From NCBI GenBank assembly GCA_035610365.1, contig CM069435.1, positions 69,127,389-69,191,388 of the forward strand: 64,000 nucleotides of DNA, written 5' to 3'. Of this stretch, positions 32,557-44,563 are shown piece by piece; the stretch's first letter is position 1, and the number at the start of each line of letters is the position of its first letter. This DNA is from Aquatica leii. Its lineage: Eukaryota; Arthropoda; Insecta; Coleoptera; Lampyridae. Under the pieces are notes generated by a model that was not told the DNA's origin, made no database searches, and was given only the letters and a program-made list of their open reading frames with translations. Made by a program: the position numbers and the translations under genes.

Positions 32557-33309
32557 CACAAAAATAAATTAAAGTGGTTTTATATGCCCCTCCTAAACAA
32601 AGAAGATTGAATTAATTAGTATACACACAGAGGAGGATAAAGAATCTTTACCAAATAAAAATTAAATATAAAGAAGAATTGCTTAGAATTTAGTGAAACG
32701 CGTTTTGATCAAATCGAACAATCACAGTAAATTTTACTGTGCGAATAAATGCGTAGAAGTGTAGACCAGTTTGACCCCAGTTTGCAAACCACAACATTTG
32801 AAAAAACATTAATTTTAGAAAAATGCTAAGAACACAAGGTACGGTTCATCTACTAACAACAATATTCGACAAAAAAATAGGAAACATTTTAAAGCTACAA
32901 TTTACACCGGTGAAAAACAAGTACAACAATTATAAAAATTTACAAAATCTGTCAACTGAGTATGAAATATCTGTATTCACAATTCAGAATGTTAAAAAAA
33001 GTAACTTTTGAATTGAAAAAAAATTGTTAATATATTTAATGTTTTAAATTTTTATTAAAAAAAGTAAAACTGAAATAATTAATGAAAGAATCCAAAACAT
33101 TATTTAAAAATATTTCGAGATATTAATATTTATACAATTTAAAAAATCTAACTTTTGTCGATAGCTCAAAAAAAAACCAATTACATTTTCTATACCTTTA
33201 AACCGTATCAAATTTTTTATAAAAAAATCGATAGAAATATTAACACTTATATCATAATACCAACTTTTAAGCAAACATTAAAATAAAATATAAGACACTA
33301 CAATAAAAC

Positions 33310-33790
33310 AAAAGTTAATGTTATAAAATCTTAAGCTTTCGCGGTTGTTATGTTTAAAATCATAAGCGACTTTCGGCTTAGACCGCGTCGTAGTAAAACA
33401 CCCAGACTTAGGCTTGGTCATAGTCTCTTCTTGAGAGCCAAAACAAGAAGTAGAACTTGGCCTTTGCCGTATTGTCGTTCGTGAACCCAAACAAACTGAC
33501 GTTTCGCAAGACATTGCAGCTTGCATCTTCAGAGTGGTAAATGTCACTGAAAGAAAAAGTGGAAATGACGATATTTATACCAATAGCGATTAGCGTGATT
33601 AACGTTCGTTAATCACGCTAATCGCGAAACGTCAGTTTGTTTGGGTTCACGAACGACAATACGGCAAAGGCCAAGTTCTACTTCTTGTTTTGGCTCTCAA
33701 GAAGAGACTATGACCAAGCCTAAGTCTGGGTGTTTTACTACGACGCGGTCTAAGCCGAAAGTCGCTTATGATTTTAAAAGTTAATGTTAT
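33310..33790. mobile_element. Foldback element with 155-bp arms, PLE-like ends
   Basis: Arms 33353-33507 and 33624-33778 are inverted copies. Just outside, AAAAGTTAATGTTAT occurs at 33310-33324 and 33776-33790 as an exact 15-bp direct repeat, a likely target duplication. The minus strand at 33500-33532 reads CTGAAGA, one base, stem GCAAG/CTTGC, GAAAC, the same CUGANGA - hairpin - GAAAC pattern as the PLE end at 32.5 kb, and it faces outward. The right arm starts at the GCGAAAC word. There is no coding sequence; the minus-strand frame at 33278-33547 is a chance frame through the arm. I read it as two PLE 3' termini joined head to head without the body. Confidence 0.75.
33586..33625. repeat. 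Perfect 19-bp palindrome at the centre of the foldback
   Basis: GCGATTAGCGTGATTAACG (33586-33604), TT, then its exact complement (33607-33625). It overlaps the start of the right arm by two bases. Confidence 0.85.
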
Positions 33791-35584
33791 TTTGTTACAA
33801 TGTAATATTAACTTTTTCAGGTATAAACTGCATAAATATAATAACATGTACTTCAAATTTGATGTAATAAAACAACTAATAAAAATCTTAGAAATGTAAT
33901 AAAAGTTTGTTATAAAAAATGTAAAACTACAACTTCTTTCAAAGAAAGCAAAAAAATAGTTTTCCTGTATAAACTAATATGACAATAATTAGTTAAAAAA
34001 AAAGTAACAACAGTTGAAAATATGTAACATAGCAAATACAATTCACAAAGTAAACAAAAAAAATTATATCACGCTTTCTTAACCGGAAAAAATGTTAATA
34101 ACAAATTCTTATTCAATTAAACATTACCATGTGCTATGCAGTTTTCTACTACAATTGGAAAATTATCATTAGCTGCTAATTTAATGATACCCAACTCAAC
34201 CTAAAACGTTACCTAATTAAGTTTTATTTCTTATACCTTCTGGTTTAGAGATGATAACAATTCTGCCATAAAGAATAGTTAATAAAATCAATAAATACAA
34301 CTTTGCAACTTCGTTCTAAAGTTAATACGTTAAATGCGATTACATGAATTTTAATGATAATTGATAAAAGTATAATTTAACAGCTATAATTGTCTTAAAG
34401 ACTTTGCTCAGCTTTAATATAGGAAATTAACGTAGTTAAAGTTTTGTAAATACAGCTGTGCTATTAAGTATTGTACTTATATCTTAATTATAAATAAATG
34501 TTCTTTGTTATAAAAGTATTTTGTTGATAAAAATAACTATAAAAGAAAGCAAATTCTAGCAATTCGCAAACATTTAAAATTTTTACAAAATATTGACATA
34601 CTCAAATGCTGATACAATACATTGTTATTGTTTCTTAAAAATTTGACAAAACATAAGAATGCTATTGATTTTAAATGAAATTTTATTAAACTGTTTATAA
34701 AAGATTGACTAAACAACCTTTCTATTAAAGCTCAAGAGTTTACTACACACTTTTAAAAATATTAATTTATATTTGTTTGTTTTAAACTAGTTTTATCTGT
34801 GAATACACAACATTACAGTTATATTTAAAAAAATTAAGTGCGTGTATGCTTTAGGCGCAATTGAAATAATACTTATGTATTTGTCGTATGTGACGGATAT
34901 TACTACATTAATATTAAACTTAAAGAGAAATAAATATCATTTTAAGTTGTTAATTTTTTTATTTTTATTTATTAACAAAAAAGTTAAATGTTTTTGGAAC
35001 TCTGTTAGTTTAAGTTAATTAAACACTCTTTTATTTTAAACTAATGATGTTTAATATTTTATATGCTACCGTTAATACCACTATCACTTTTTAAAGAATT
35101 TTTACTCATTAATTAAATTAATTAAAAATTTTCAAGACAACGCTTTGTAGATACGTGGATAGTAACAACAAAATTAAAGGTTAGCAATGCTTATGTCAAT
35201 ATAAAAATCAAAAATGTAAATAAAAAAAACTTTTTAAATAGCGAAAACTACGTCAGCGTTACTTCTACATTGGAATTACTCCCAAATCGTGCCTAAAAAA
35301 AATTTGATTTCAAAATTATATTTTTTTAATAAAATAAAAGGCAAAAAATAAAATATTTGACAAAACAAAACAAACGGGGTAAACTACTTAAACATTTAAA
35401 CACAAAAATTCCAAAAAAACTGTTTACCAAATATTAAGAATATTATGATGTGAACTTATTTGACCGTAATGTAAAGTGGCGTCAGCTGTTTAACAGTAAC
35501 TTGTTTTGTTAAATTGAAACTAGAACTAAACTAAACTAAAAATTTTGTGTTTGAAAGTTTATAAGAATTTTTAATTGAGATTTT
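33791..35584. other. Non-coding, nothing recognised
   Basis: AT-rich background without a supportable gene or structured repeat. Confidence 0.5.
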
Positions 35585-35720
35585 TCTTGCCGAATGTTTT
35601 AAAATCGGTTTTATCAATGCCGTTTTATAAAAGCAGGATTTTAAAACGCAATCTATCAATTTATTGCAGAATTTTTAAAAAAATGCTACAACGCCGACGT
35701 GTCATTAAACCTCGGTGTAT
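35585..35720 (+). repeat. Solitary PLE terminus, third copy
   Basis: Diverged copy of the terminus at 22255-22385 (shared order: GGTTTTATCAATGCC, TATAAAAGCAGGATTTTA, CGCAATC, then GCCGACGTGT). No adjacent PLE coding sequence is visible, so it is a remnant end. Confidence 0.6.
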
Positions 35721-36295
35721 AACTTAAGACACAAAATTTATTCAAAATAAAATATTATAATAAAAATTAATGATTATTATTTGATTATTATTGTTTTCTA
35801 TAGAAAATTAAATACACGTCTGAAATTTTAAATTTACAGCGCATATTATCATTCTTCAACACTCTTGCTCAATGGTAATCTTCTAAAAGTTAAATTTTCT
35901 CTTAAAACTTGTGTTTTATTTTATTACTTTTAAATTTATCTCTTTTCAATAAAGTAAAGTTAAGATTGCAAACCATCCGTGTACTAATTTATTTGCATTC
36001 GTACATGCTAAATTTTTTAGTTGAGTTTTGTAAAATAATCAATCACAAGTGATGTGTTAAAAATACTAAATCTTTTAATTTTTTAATTGTTTTTAATTTA
36101 TTTTTTAAGAATTTAATTTTGTTATTATGCGACATTGTTATGATTATGTCATCAACATAAATCAATAAATAAATGAGATTATGGTCTAATGTTTGTATGT
36201 ATGTATAGGCAATTTTCAGGTTTACCGTTTTGGTAACCCTGATACGAGTTTTTTAGAGACCACAGATTGCCGCCTTAAATTTATACATTCTTTCT

Positions 36296-36621
36296 TTATA
36301 TATTGTATTGGTATATCTTACCATAATTTAATTCTGCAAAAAGACGACTGAGCCAAACTAATTCTTTTGCTCCTTCAGCAGTTACAAATTCCGCTTTTGT
36401 TGTAGATAGTGCTACTGACTTCTGCAGCTGACTACACCGCGACACTGGACCACCAGCAAATATTGCAAAAACTCCAGTAGTTGAACGTCTCGTAGATATA
36501 TCCCCGACAAAATTTTCGTCAGTGAAACACTCAAGTTTTCTACCGTTAGGTTTAAAATAAATACCATAACTGATGGTTTCTTTCAAGTATTTGAAAATTT
36601 GCTTTACACTGTAACGTGCAC
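36296..36621 (-). pseudogene. Ty1/copia RNase H fragment
   Basis: Minus-strand frame with SVKQIFKYLKETISYGIYF leading into ECFTDENFVGD, STRRSTTGVFAIFAGGPVSRCSQ and VALSTTKAEFVTAEGAKELVWL, the C-terminal RNase H of copia Pol. The active-site Glu of the usual TTEAEY is Lys. It is the 3'-most visible part of the element; the 3' LTR was not identified. Upstream coding resumes beyond the insertion at 36634-37896. Confidence 0.85.
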
Positions 36622-37908
36622 ATTTTTTTCGTTTGATTACGTCTGCTTTTATTTAACATTTTTGTGTACACTGTTAATATAAATTCTTTTGCGCAATACA
36701 TTTTAACGCGCTGCACATGCGTTATAAGTTCTTCTTCTTAAGTCATTCGCCATCTTGCGTGCGTTCATCAACGCGTGAGGACGTGTTTGTCCTGCACAGC
36801 GTGCAGAAAATGTCCACATGTTAAATTTGTACGGTGGAATTCTGCTTTAGTTGTATGCAATACCATCTGCTTTCGTTCGTTTAAAATTCTACGCTTTCGT
36901 TTGTTTAAAGAAACCCGTAATCTAAAAGGGGTAAGTGATTTCTTTGTTCTTACACGTGGTGTGTAACCTTTGATTTTGCGTTTTAGTTTTTTGCGTACGC
37001 ACGGACAAAGTTTTTTATGAGTTACGATATACGACTACGTTTCTGATTTATTCGATGCATTTCGATTTGTGTACGTATGAATACGTTTATGGTTACAAAA
37101 ATTTGGTTTGGATACGTACGCCTTTTTACGAATTTGAGGTATGAAATGTGAAATTACGATATGGTTTACGCAGCACGTTTGATGTTAGTCACAACGTCGC
37201 TGTTACGAAAATTTCCGTTACGAATTATGGTTTTTATGAGTAAAAATCGATAATTATTCATGGTTACGTCTGATGGAATTTGATTTGGATGTTTCGATTG
37301 AAAATTATCATACGATACTTTTACGATGTTCTGGTTATAGGATCTGTACGGTTATTAGATCAAATCAGAATAATTACGGAAAATTTGGAAATTATTATGC
37401 ATTTCAAGAATTTCGTAATGTTGCATAAATCAGATAAGAACGCGTAGTTCAAGTAAGTCACGTGAGACCACGCCCATGCGCTAAAGTTTACGAATAGAAA
37501 CAAGTAATTAACCTTCAAATACAAGTATGTACCTAATTGTTAGTTTTAAGATTTGTTTATATGTTCGTTTTTGGTTTCAATATTTAACCGTTATAAATTT
37601 AATATAAAAAATATTGTGGCGTCCAAATTATGTTTCAAATTATGTTTAAATCATATGTCAAATTAGAATTGTAAATTTGAGTGTACGAGTAGAATACCCC
37701 GTCCCTGATTATAATTTGAACAAGACTCATTGCTCTAATCTAATGTTTGTGTGTTTATATTTAATAAAGTCGTAAGAGCTAGCCCGGTGCATTTGCGTTA
37801 TTATTTTAATTATTATTATGTTATACGTTACAAATTTGGCACCCTTAAAGTAAAGTAAGTTTTTGACGTTATAAAATGGTTAAAGTAAGTTAAAAGATTT
37901 TTTTCGTT
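36622..37908. mobile_element. 1.26-kb insertion inside the copia element, 12-bp direct repeats
   Basis: ATTTTTTTCGTT occurs at 36622-36633 and 37897-37908. With one copy and the intervening sequence ignored, copia coding on the two sides becomes contiguous (PTVAD..YNE side and CARYSVKQIF side), so 36634-37896 is an insertion with a target duplication. The right part holds an AATAAA and a GTTACAAATTTGGCACC string that looks like an LTR end plus primer-binding site. The rest is unlike other elements here and richer in TACG-type words. The length of the duplication fits target-primed retrotransposition better than an LTR element. The family is unknown. Confidence 0.65.
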
Positions 37909-38760
37909 ATAACACTGATCAGCAACTGTTGGTTTTTACATAGTTTTGACCACTTTGCTTGTAGCATATGCAATGTCGGTTTGACTTATAGCCGTCAAAT
38001 GTCTCACTGGCTCTCGATATGACACAGATGTATTATAATATTGGTCATTGCCACCATTATTCTGGTCAGTTGTCTTTGCGACAGCATTTGCGTCTACCAT
38101 ATTAAATCTTAATAAAAACTTTTTTGCGTATACTCTTTGATTAACAAAAATTGATCCGTTTTTTTGACGTACAATTTTCATCCCCAGATAACTATCAAGG
38201 TTTCCAAATGTAATCTTTAATGTGTTACCTTATTTGTCTATAAATTTGTCAACTTTAGATTTATCATTGCTAGCAACTAAACCATCGTCGACATAAATGG
38301 CTACAAATAGTTTCTTACCATTTATAGAACGTACAAATAAGCATGGATTGCATGTACTAGTTTGTTAATTTTTAGATTTTATAAAGTTGACAATGCGGCT
38401 ATTCCAACAGCACAGTGCCTGTTTAAGTCCATATTGGCTATGCTGAAGACAACAGATACGACCAAATTTAGTACTGAACCTTTCTGGTTGTGACATATAA
38501 ACCTGTTCTTGAAAACAACTGTACAGAAAAGCGGTTTTCACGTCACACTGTCTTAAATCCAAGTTGTTTGTTGCTGCAACTATCAGTACAGCACGGACAG
38601 TGTCGTATCGTGCAACTAGACTAAAAGTTTCGTCGTAGTCTATTTCTGTTTTTGCAGATAACGCTTAGCAACTAAACGAGCTTTAAATTTTTGATTCCCA
38701 TCTGAAAGCTAATTTGCTTTTAAAACCCATCAATTACTTTATTATTATTACTTTAGCATC
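37909..38760 (-). pseudogene. Ty1/copia reverse transcriptase fragment
   Basis: Minus-strand pieces: MDLRQCDVKTAFLYSCFQEQVYMSQPE and YGLKQALCCWN (38562-38365), an intact YVDD in VAIYVDDGLVAS (38284-38295), and the downstream part with YAKKFLLRFNM and HLTAISQTDIAYATSK (38181-37936). Stops and frame changes separate them. It is the polymerase of the same copia element whose integrase lies at 38780-39870. Confidence 0.85.
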
Positions 38761-38779
38761 TTTAAGAGAATCTACAAGC

Positions 38780-39880
38780 TCCTACGTGTTGTTCTCTGCA
38801 TGAACTGAGAGTTGTTCCTTCTTAACTGCTAACCATTCTTTAGAATGTTTTGACTCTATAGCTTTATTATAAGAAGTTAAGGTTATCTTAAAACCATCAA
38901 TTTCTGCCAATGTCATTCTCACACACAAAAAGTCTGGCGATTCTAAAACTTCGATCGAAGGTGTAGGTTCTTTGTTTTTATAAACTGAACCGGTGTTTAT
39001 TTGTATGGTGACCTTGGACGTACACACCTTTTCGAGTTTGAAAACAACGTCCCTGCTGCATAAAATGGATGGTATCCAGTCACTGTAGCCGCCCTTGTCA
39101 TTCACGTACTCGGCGAAATGCCCAGCCACACTTTTATCTTCCCACTTCTTGCAAACTTGTTTTGCAACATGCATGTAGCATTCCGTTCCAAATATTTTTA
39201 AATAATCCAATTTTGTCGTTTTGTTTATAATTCCAAACATTCGATTCATTTATTAGAGTTTTACCGAAGCGATTTAGTAGATATGTAGTTGTGTAACATG
39301 TTACTGCCCACAATGACTTTGACAAAACGCTCACAGCAAGTATAAATCTCGCAACCTCTACAATAGTCCTGTTTTTGCGTTTCGCAATCCCATTTTGTTG
39401 TAGAGTATATAACGGAACTAAACGAAACATTATATCACACGATGACAAAATTTTTTGTACCGTTGTGCAATTCGGTACCATTGTTTGTCAAAAATACCTT
39501 TACAGCATGACTAGCATTCTTGGCCTTGTTCCAGACAATTTGATACTTTAGTTTTAAGTTTGATGAAGAAAATTCGACGATATCTGCTAAAGTCGTGCTT
39601 AAATGTGACATAGCATTTTAAACCGCCTACTGAGTTTGAAGTCATAAGTCCGTTCACGTCCGCGTGAATCTGTTCACCGACGACTTTAGGTCTGTATGCC
39701 ACGACTCTTGAAAGATAAGCGATGCGGCCTAAGGCACAACCAGCGCAGAAAGATTTAGTTTGCAATTCATTCAGGTTAATACCAACCTGCTTCAAAACCA
39801 TCTTGACATGAAATTTGTTTTGATGGCCAAGCCTTTCATGCCTTTGTTTCTGACTTTATGGCAACACTCACATGGTTTAC
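38780..39880 (-). pseudogene. Ty1/copia integrase fragment
   Basis: The gag-pre-integrase motif HERLGHQNKFHVKMVLKQ (around 39850-39790) leads into LQTKSFCAGCALGR and HADVNGLMTSNSVGGLKCYVTFKHDFSRY. Then comes the C-terminal catalytic region LYTLQQNGIAKRKNRTIVEVARFIL (39410-39340). The catalytic Glu expected in NGVAERKNR is Lys. The integrase-to-RT linker follows at 39249-38782 (GTECYMHV, KWEDKSVAGHF). At least three frame changes break it. Confidence 0.85.
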
Positions 39881-40170
39881 AGGTTTTAAAACACGTATGT
39901 TCATGGTGTAACTTTCATCTTGCGAGCACTTGCACAAACTTTATTATTATGTCTAAACTCAACATAATTTTTAGATATTGTAATTTTCTGTCCAATTTCA
40001 ACGCTTCGATGTACGGAAAACAAATTTCTACTAGAATTTGGTGCATACTACACGTCTGACATGTAATGTTTACTTCATACATTATTTACTTGCATTTCAA
40101 TTGGTATACTACCAGATTCAAATGCAAGCATAACTTGGTTGTTAACCAACGTAATATTTATAGAAGATAC

Positions 40171-41353
40171 TGTAAGAAACCACTTTTATTAACTACAATT
40201 ATAGTGACAAAATAACAAATGTTTCAATTATAATTCTAGAAAAAAACGTGCGTGGCGCTGCAAGTACAGTCCAGATAAGTAAAGCTTCTCCTACTCTTTA
40301 AATCCCTCGTTATTGGCGTCACCACTGATAAAGATAGATCACCGACAGGTATATAAGTAGCCACTTAGCCGTAGTAAAAGGAAAATGAGTCGATTTGTGA
40401 CTCCAGCTTTCTACCTGACCGCTTTTCCTAAAAGTTTTCCAAGTTTTTAGGATACCATTAACTATATTTATTAGAGCTACCGCCTTAATTGTATGGGATA
40501 CCTACAATTACCCTTCTAGTTTTACGAGATACCGTTGACTAGACCCTCCTTTCGATTGCAGGAATACCTACAGTCTCTCGTCCGGTAACCGTCTAGGACA
40601 CCGTTGTCTGCACCGAACTATAAATAAATTGATGCCGTTACAACTGCTAAAATTAAATCGTATTCAAGTTTTTACCTTCGAACAATAACCACCTATCGAT
40701 TGTAGGGGTACTAACTATAGCTTTGTACATAATCCTTTTCCTTACTTTAGTAAACGTAGATCTGAAACTATAGGCATCACCAGGACTTTCATTAACAAAA
40801 AGGTATTCATTTGCACCGGACGTCGCCTGGAAACGGGACTTATCCTCCAGTAATTCACCTAAAAGAAAGGGATTCTATGCCGTACAATTTTCGTTCCGAT
40901 AATCCAACATTCCAGCGGGTGCAATTGGTCCAGTACCTGGTGGTAGTTTCGTTGAAACTGAATACATTACACAATTATCTCAATAACTATTGCCACCACA
41001 CATTGAGCTCCGGAATTATACAAACAATCGCAACGAATGTACTTGTAACGTCAACCGCCATCTTAGAAAGGTATAAATACTAACCTTGGCCGTTTATTTC
41101 AGATTCAGATTTAGTGCCATGCCACTACCGGTCCGAACCAGAAGCGTGCTATATTTTATTCTTGTATATAATTTAGCATTTAAGCTTAAGTTAATATTAT
41201 CCTAAATTATAATTTAGTTTCATTTTGTTTGTAAATAAACGTAATAAACCGGATTACGATTAATCAGTGAATCCTGGCCAAGCTGACTACCCGATTTCGC
41301 ACGTCGACTAAAAACACGTAAACAAACGCACGTCCGAGGTGCAGTGCGTTACA
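40171..41353 (+). mobile_element. Solo LTR (1,183 bp) inserted in the copia element
   Basis: Starts TGTAAG and ends GTTACA (TG...CA with TGTAA/TTACA ends), and is flanked by ATAC at 40167-40170 and 41354-41357, a 4-bp target duplication. Inside, in plus orientation, GTATATAAG (about 40349) is a likely promoter TATA and AATAAACGTAATAAA (about 41235-41250) a polyadenylation region. Copia gag lies on one side and copia integrase on the other, which shows the insertion point. It is not related to the gypsy LTR at 14 kb. The open frame at 40811-41083 inside it is chance. Confidence 0.8.
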
Positions 41354-41399
41354 ATACAAAAGGCTTACAGGTTCGAAAATAATCTTTAGCACGTATGAG

Positions 41400-41940
41400 T
41401 GTTGTAAAACTCTGCTGTCACATTCACGTTGTAAATGCCTTCTTGTTTTGATAATTTTCTACGGTAATAGCCATTTTCATTTAATTTTGGATAACGTGCC
41501 TTGAAATGACCCTTTTCGCCACAGTTTTGACACGCCTGTTTGTCAACTTTGGTTTTATTCTTTGTTTTTGTTTCTAGTTTTCATTAGAAGTTTTTGTTCA
41601 AAACGCTCCTTTATCCTACTAGGGTACGACCTTCCAATGTCTCCCAGACATTCTGAAACTTGTTATATTCAGGTCCTAATGTAGACATAATTCGTCGAAT
41701 TGGCATTCTTTCGGATAAAGAATTTTCATTCTATTTTACTAATTTTATGTTTAGATCAACAAAAATCTTTTGCATTTTAGCAATATGAGTCGAAATATTG
41801 TCAGATGGATTACGTAAAATTGTGTAGAATTGTTCTATCAACATATCTCATTTTTGTTCATTTCACCGTTCATATCTGGCACACAATTTGTCCTAAATTT
41901 CTTTAGCTGTCTTAGAGGTGAGTACATTTTTTACATATTT
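41400..41940 (-). pseudogene. Ty1/copia gag fragment with zinc knuckle
   Basis: Minus strand, from right to left: TAKEI.DKLCARYER, MLIEQFYTILRNPSDNISTHIAKMQKIFVDLN, SERMPIRRIMSTLGPEYNKFQNVWETL, then KVDKQACQNCGEKGHFKARYPK near 41490-41540. The last is a CX2CX4HX4C knuckle whose final Cys is Tyr. Stops interrupt it. This is the 5' coding part of the copia element ending at 36296; the solo LTR at 40171-41353 separates it from integrase. Confidence 0.85.
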
Positions 41941-44561
41941 TAATTACATTGACATTTCTTTGGTTTATTATTTAAATACTAAACGTAAAATTAAAAATAT
42001 GTGTGCACATTTTTAAGTTTGCAAATCTTGTAATGAAAATGTTGTTTATTGAAAACTGTATGTTATATTATTTTAAGTATTAAAATAAACACTTTTTATA
42101 AGCTTTAGAAGTTATAGTAATTATCGGAATAGTAATGTATATAAATTTTAATTTTTGAAATATTATTTGTTTTAGGGATTGATTTGTATCTAATTATTCT
42201 ATAACTTATTAATGCTTTGTTCAATGTAATTACATTTGTCATACACATTTAGCAAAATCATATAATTTTAATTGTAATTTAATTTAAGAGCTACGTGTAT
42301 TGCTTAAATCAATTAAGCTATTTTAATGCAATTTAAAATGTAACGAAATGTTCCAATAATTTTTTTTTTAGATTTAGTTTATTAACCAATTTAAAATTTA
42401 ATAACAATTACTGCTATTTTTAATAATCTTTTTTTAATTAAATTTTAGTTTCTAATATTTACTAAACAAAAATTTTAGTATTATGGTTACTATCCAATTT
42501 TTGAGTACTGAGTTTTTTCTATCTTTGTAACTAGCATTTGTATGGTAGAATATTATATTTTAAAACAATTGTATTAATATTATTGTTGTTTAAACCTAAA
42601 GTTTGGTTTAGATATTTTGTAAACACATTTATGGTTTGGCTTATTTGATCTTAAAACTCTTCAAAATGTGTAAGTAAAAAAATGTCAGATAATGTTAATT
42701 TAGATCGAAATCGAATAGGTTATATAAAAAGGAAAACAAATAGGTAATTTTCAAATTCATTTTCATAACAAAATGTATACAGCTTTGGAACGAGTTGTTA
42801 TTGGTTTTAAAACAGTTTTGAATTTGTTTATAATTTTTGTTACTTGGTAACTGTATTGGACATTACCCATCTTAAAGCATTGTGTTAATAATAATTAAAC
42901 AAAAAAATAAAAAAAAACTAAAATTCAAAGCAATTTAAAAAAGTATAAACAAGAAAAGAATACATACATAAAGTAAAATAGCGTACAAAACCAAACGTAA
43001 CTATTGGAAATTTCATAACTTTTATTAAACAACTCACTGTATGTTTCACATCGTTTATTTTAAATTCAGTTGGCAGCGTTGAAATTACTTTCTTTTTTTA
43101 AAGCTTAAGGGGTATCCGGACAGAAAGTTAGGCAACACATCGTTCTGCCATAAGAACAATGTTAAAAATACCTCTAGTTTTTAGTAAATTATAATGTTAT
43201 CTTGCGATTTGAAGAAATTATGGATACGTCATAGTGATAAGGACATGTTATCACATGTCAAGATAGAACCTTTTTTTTTAAATAATTATGTGAAACTTGA
43301 TATTTTTCACTTTGTGTTACTATACAATTTCCTCAAATGTAGAATAAATAATAACAATTAAAAAAAAAATCTTCTATCATGACATAGCTTTAACGAATTA
43401 TAAACACTTGAAGTCATCAAAAATTTCTAGAATTATGATTAAATATCAATATTTTTATGAAAACAATTTATTTTTACTTGTCGATAAAGCTCAAATTCCA
43501 ATACAATGTGAATACTTGTTGGCGAAGGTCATACATCGCCCTGCAGGAAACAGATAGGTTTTGCATAACTGGTTGCATTTTTAACTAAAGGTAGGCGCAG
43601 TGAAAAATTTTATGAGCTGTCTAGCAGGGCCTTAACAAAGCTTTCTATATTAATAGTCATTTAGTTGATTTATAGTAAAATTCAAAGTTGAAATTAATCG
43701 ATGCTTATGGAAAAAATCTCTGAAGTATGATGCACCTATACGTTTTGCGGTAAATTTTTTTAAACAATACTACACTGATAGTAACACTAATTTTAGTTTG
43801 TGTATTAAACACATGACTAGTACATTTGGTATTTATTTCTGTTTCGTGTTAAATTAAATTACCTATGGCAGAACTTCTCGACTAATTAGTGTTGGCCTTT
43901 AATACCTGCTACATACTTGCAAAATTGCTTAAGAATTTACTTATTAAACTTATTCTATATTTTCTTTAATGACTTTTCGCTACAGCAGCAATCGGTTTGA
44001 CCTCTGCAAAGCTGTTACCGTAATATCACTGTAACTTGCAATAAGCGATAACTCAAAGCTTTGGAAAAGTGATCCTCGATGTGCTAATTATAAATTAATT
44101 AAAATAGAATCAAAACGGAGAAAACATACACTATAGATACCCGTTTACATCTGACAAATACTAAAAGTAAGCAAATCAAGCAACAATAGTATAACAACGA
44201 ATAAATTTTATTGCAATGGTAATATATAATATAATAAAATCAACAATTAGTATAGCGCAGTATATAATAACAAATCGTTCATAATAAAAAGATAACAATC
44301 AGTATTAGGAAGTAAACCATCCATAAGAAAAGACATATAATTCTAGTATTAATAAATTCTTAAATTAAGCAACACTTCATGCTCGTAGGTACATACATTA
44401 TTCAAACTAAAGTATGAGAGTGCAATTTGATACAACAACGAAGAACAATAAATTAATTAATGCAAATTTTGTAATTACACAATCGGAAACAAAATGCATT
44501 TGTGATAATTTTAACAAGTAATTACCCAAACAAATCTGCATAAATTAATTGTGACAACATA
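41941..44561. other. Non-coding, nothing recognised
   Basis: Very AT-rich stretch with no supportable gene, terminal repeat or RNA. The copia 5' LTR would be expected near its left end but I could not recognise it. Confidence 0.5.
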
Positions 44562-44563
44562 TA

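Larger units (their letters stand above)
30993..32653 (+). mobile_element. Penelope-like retroelement (5'-truncated)
   Basis: Plus-strand PLE with reverse transcriptase, GIY-YIG endonuclease, a 3' untranslated part and a terminal hammerhead-like motif. It joins head to head with an inverted copy of its own 3' part (30213-30992). A stretch of about 40 bp (32614-32653) past the inverted homology precedes the right putative target duplication. Possible 15-bp duplications flank the whole structure. Confidence 0.88.

Noticed and set aside
32400..32620. A complete, active hammerhead ribozyme
   Set aside because: Only the CUGANGA - stem II - GAAAC part is visible; stems I and III with a cleavage triplet could not be placed, so only a hammerhead-like core is claimed.
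33278..33547. 89-codon minus-strand frame
   Set aside because: It runs through the arm of a foldback and is a by-product of that repeat.
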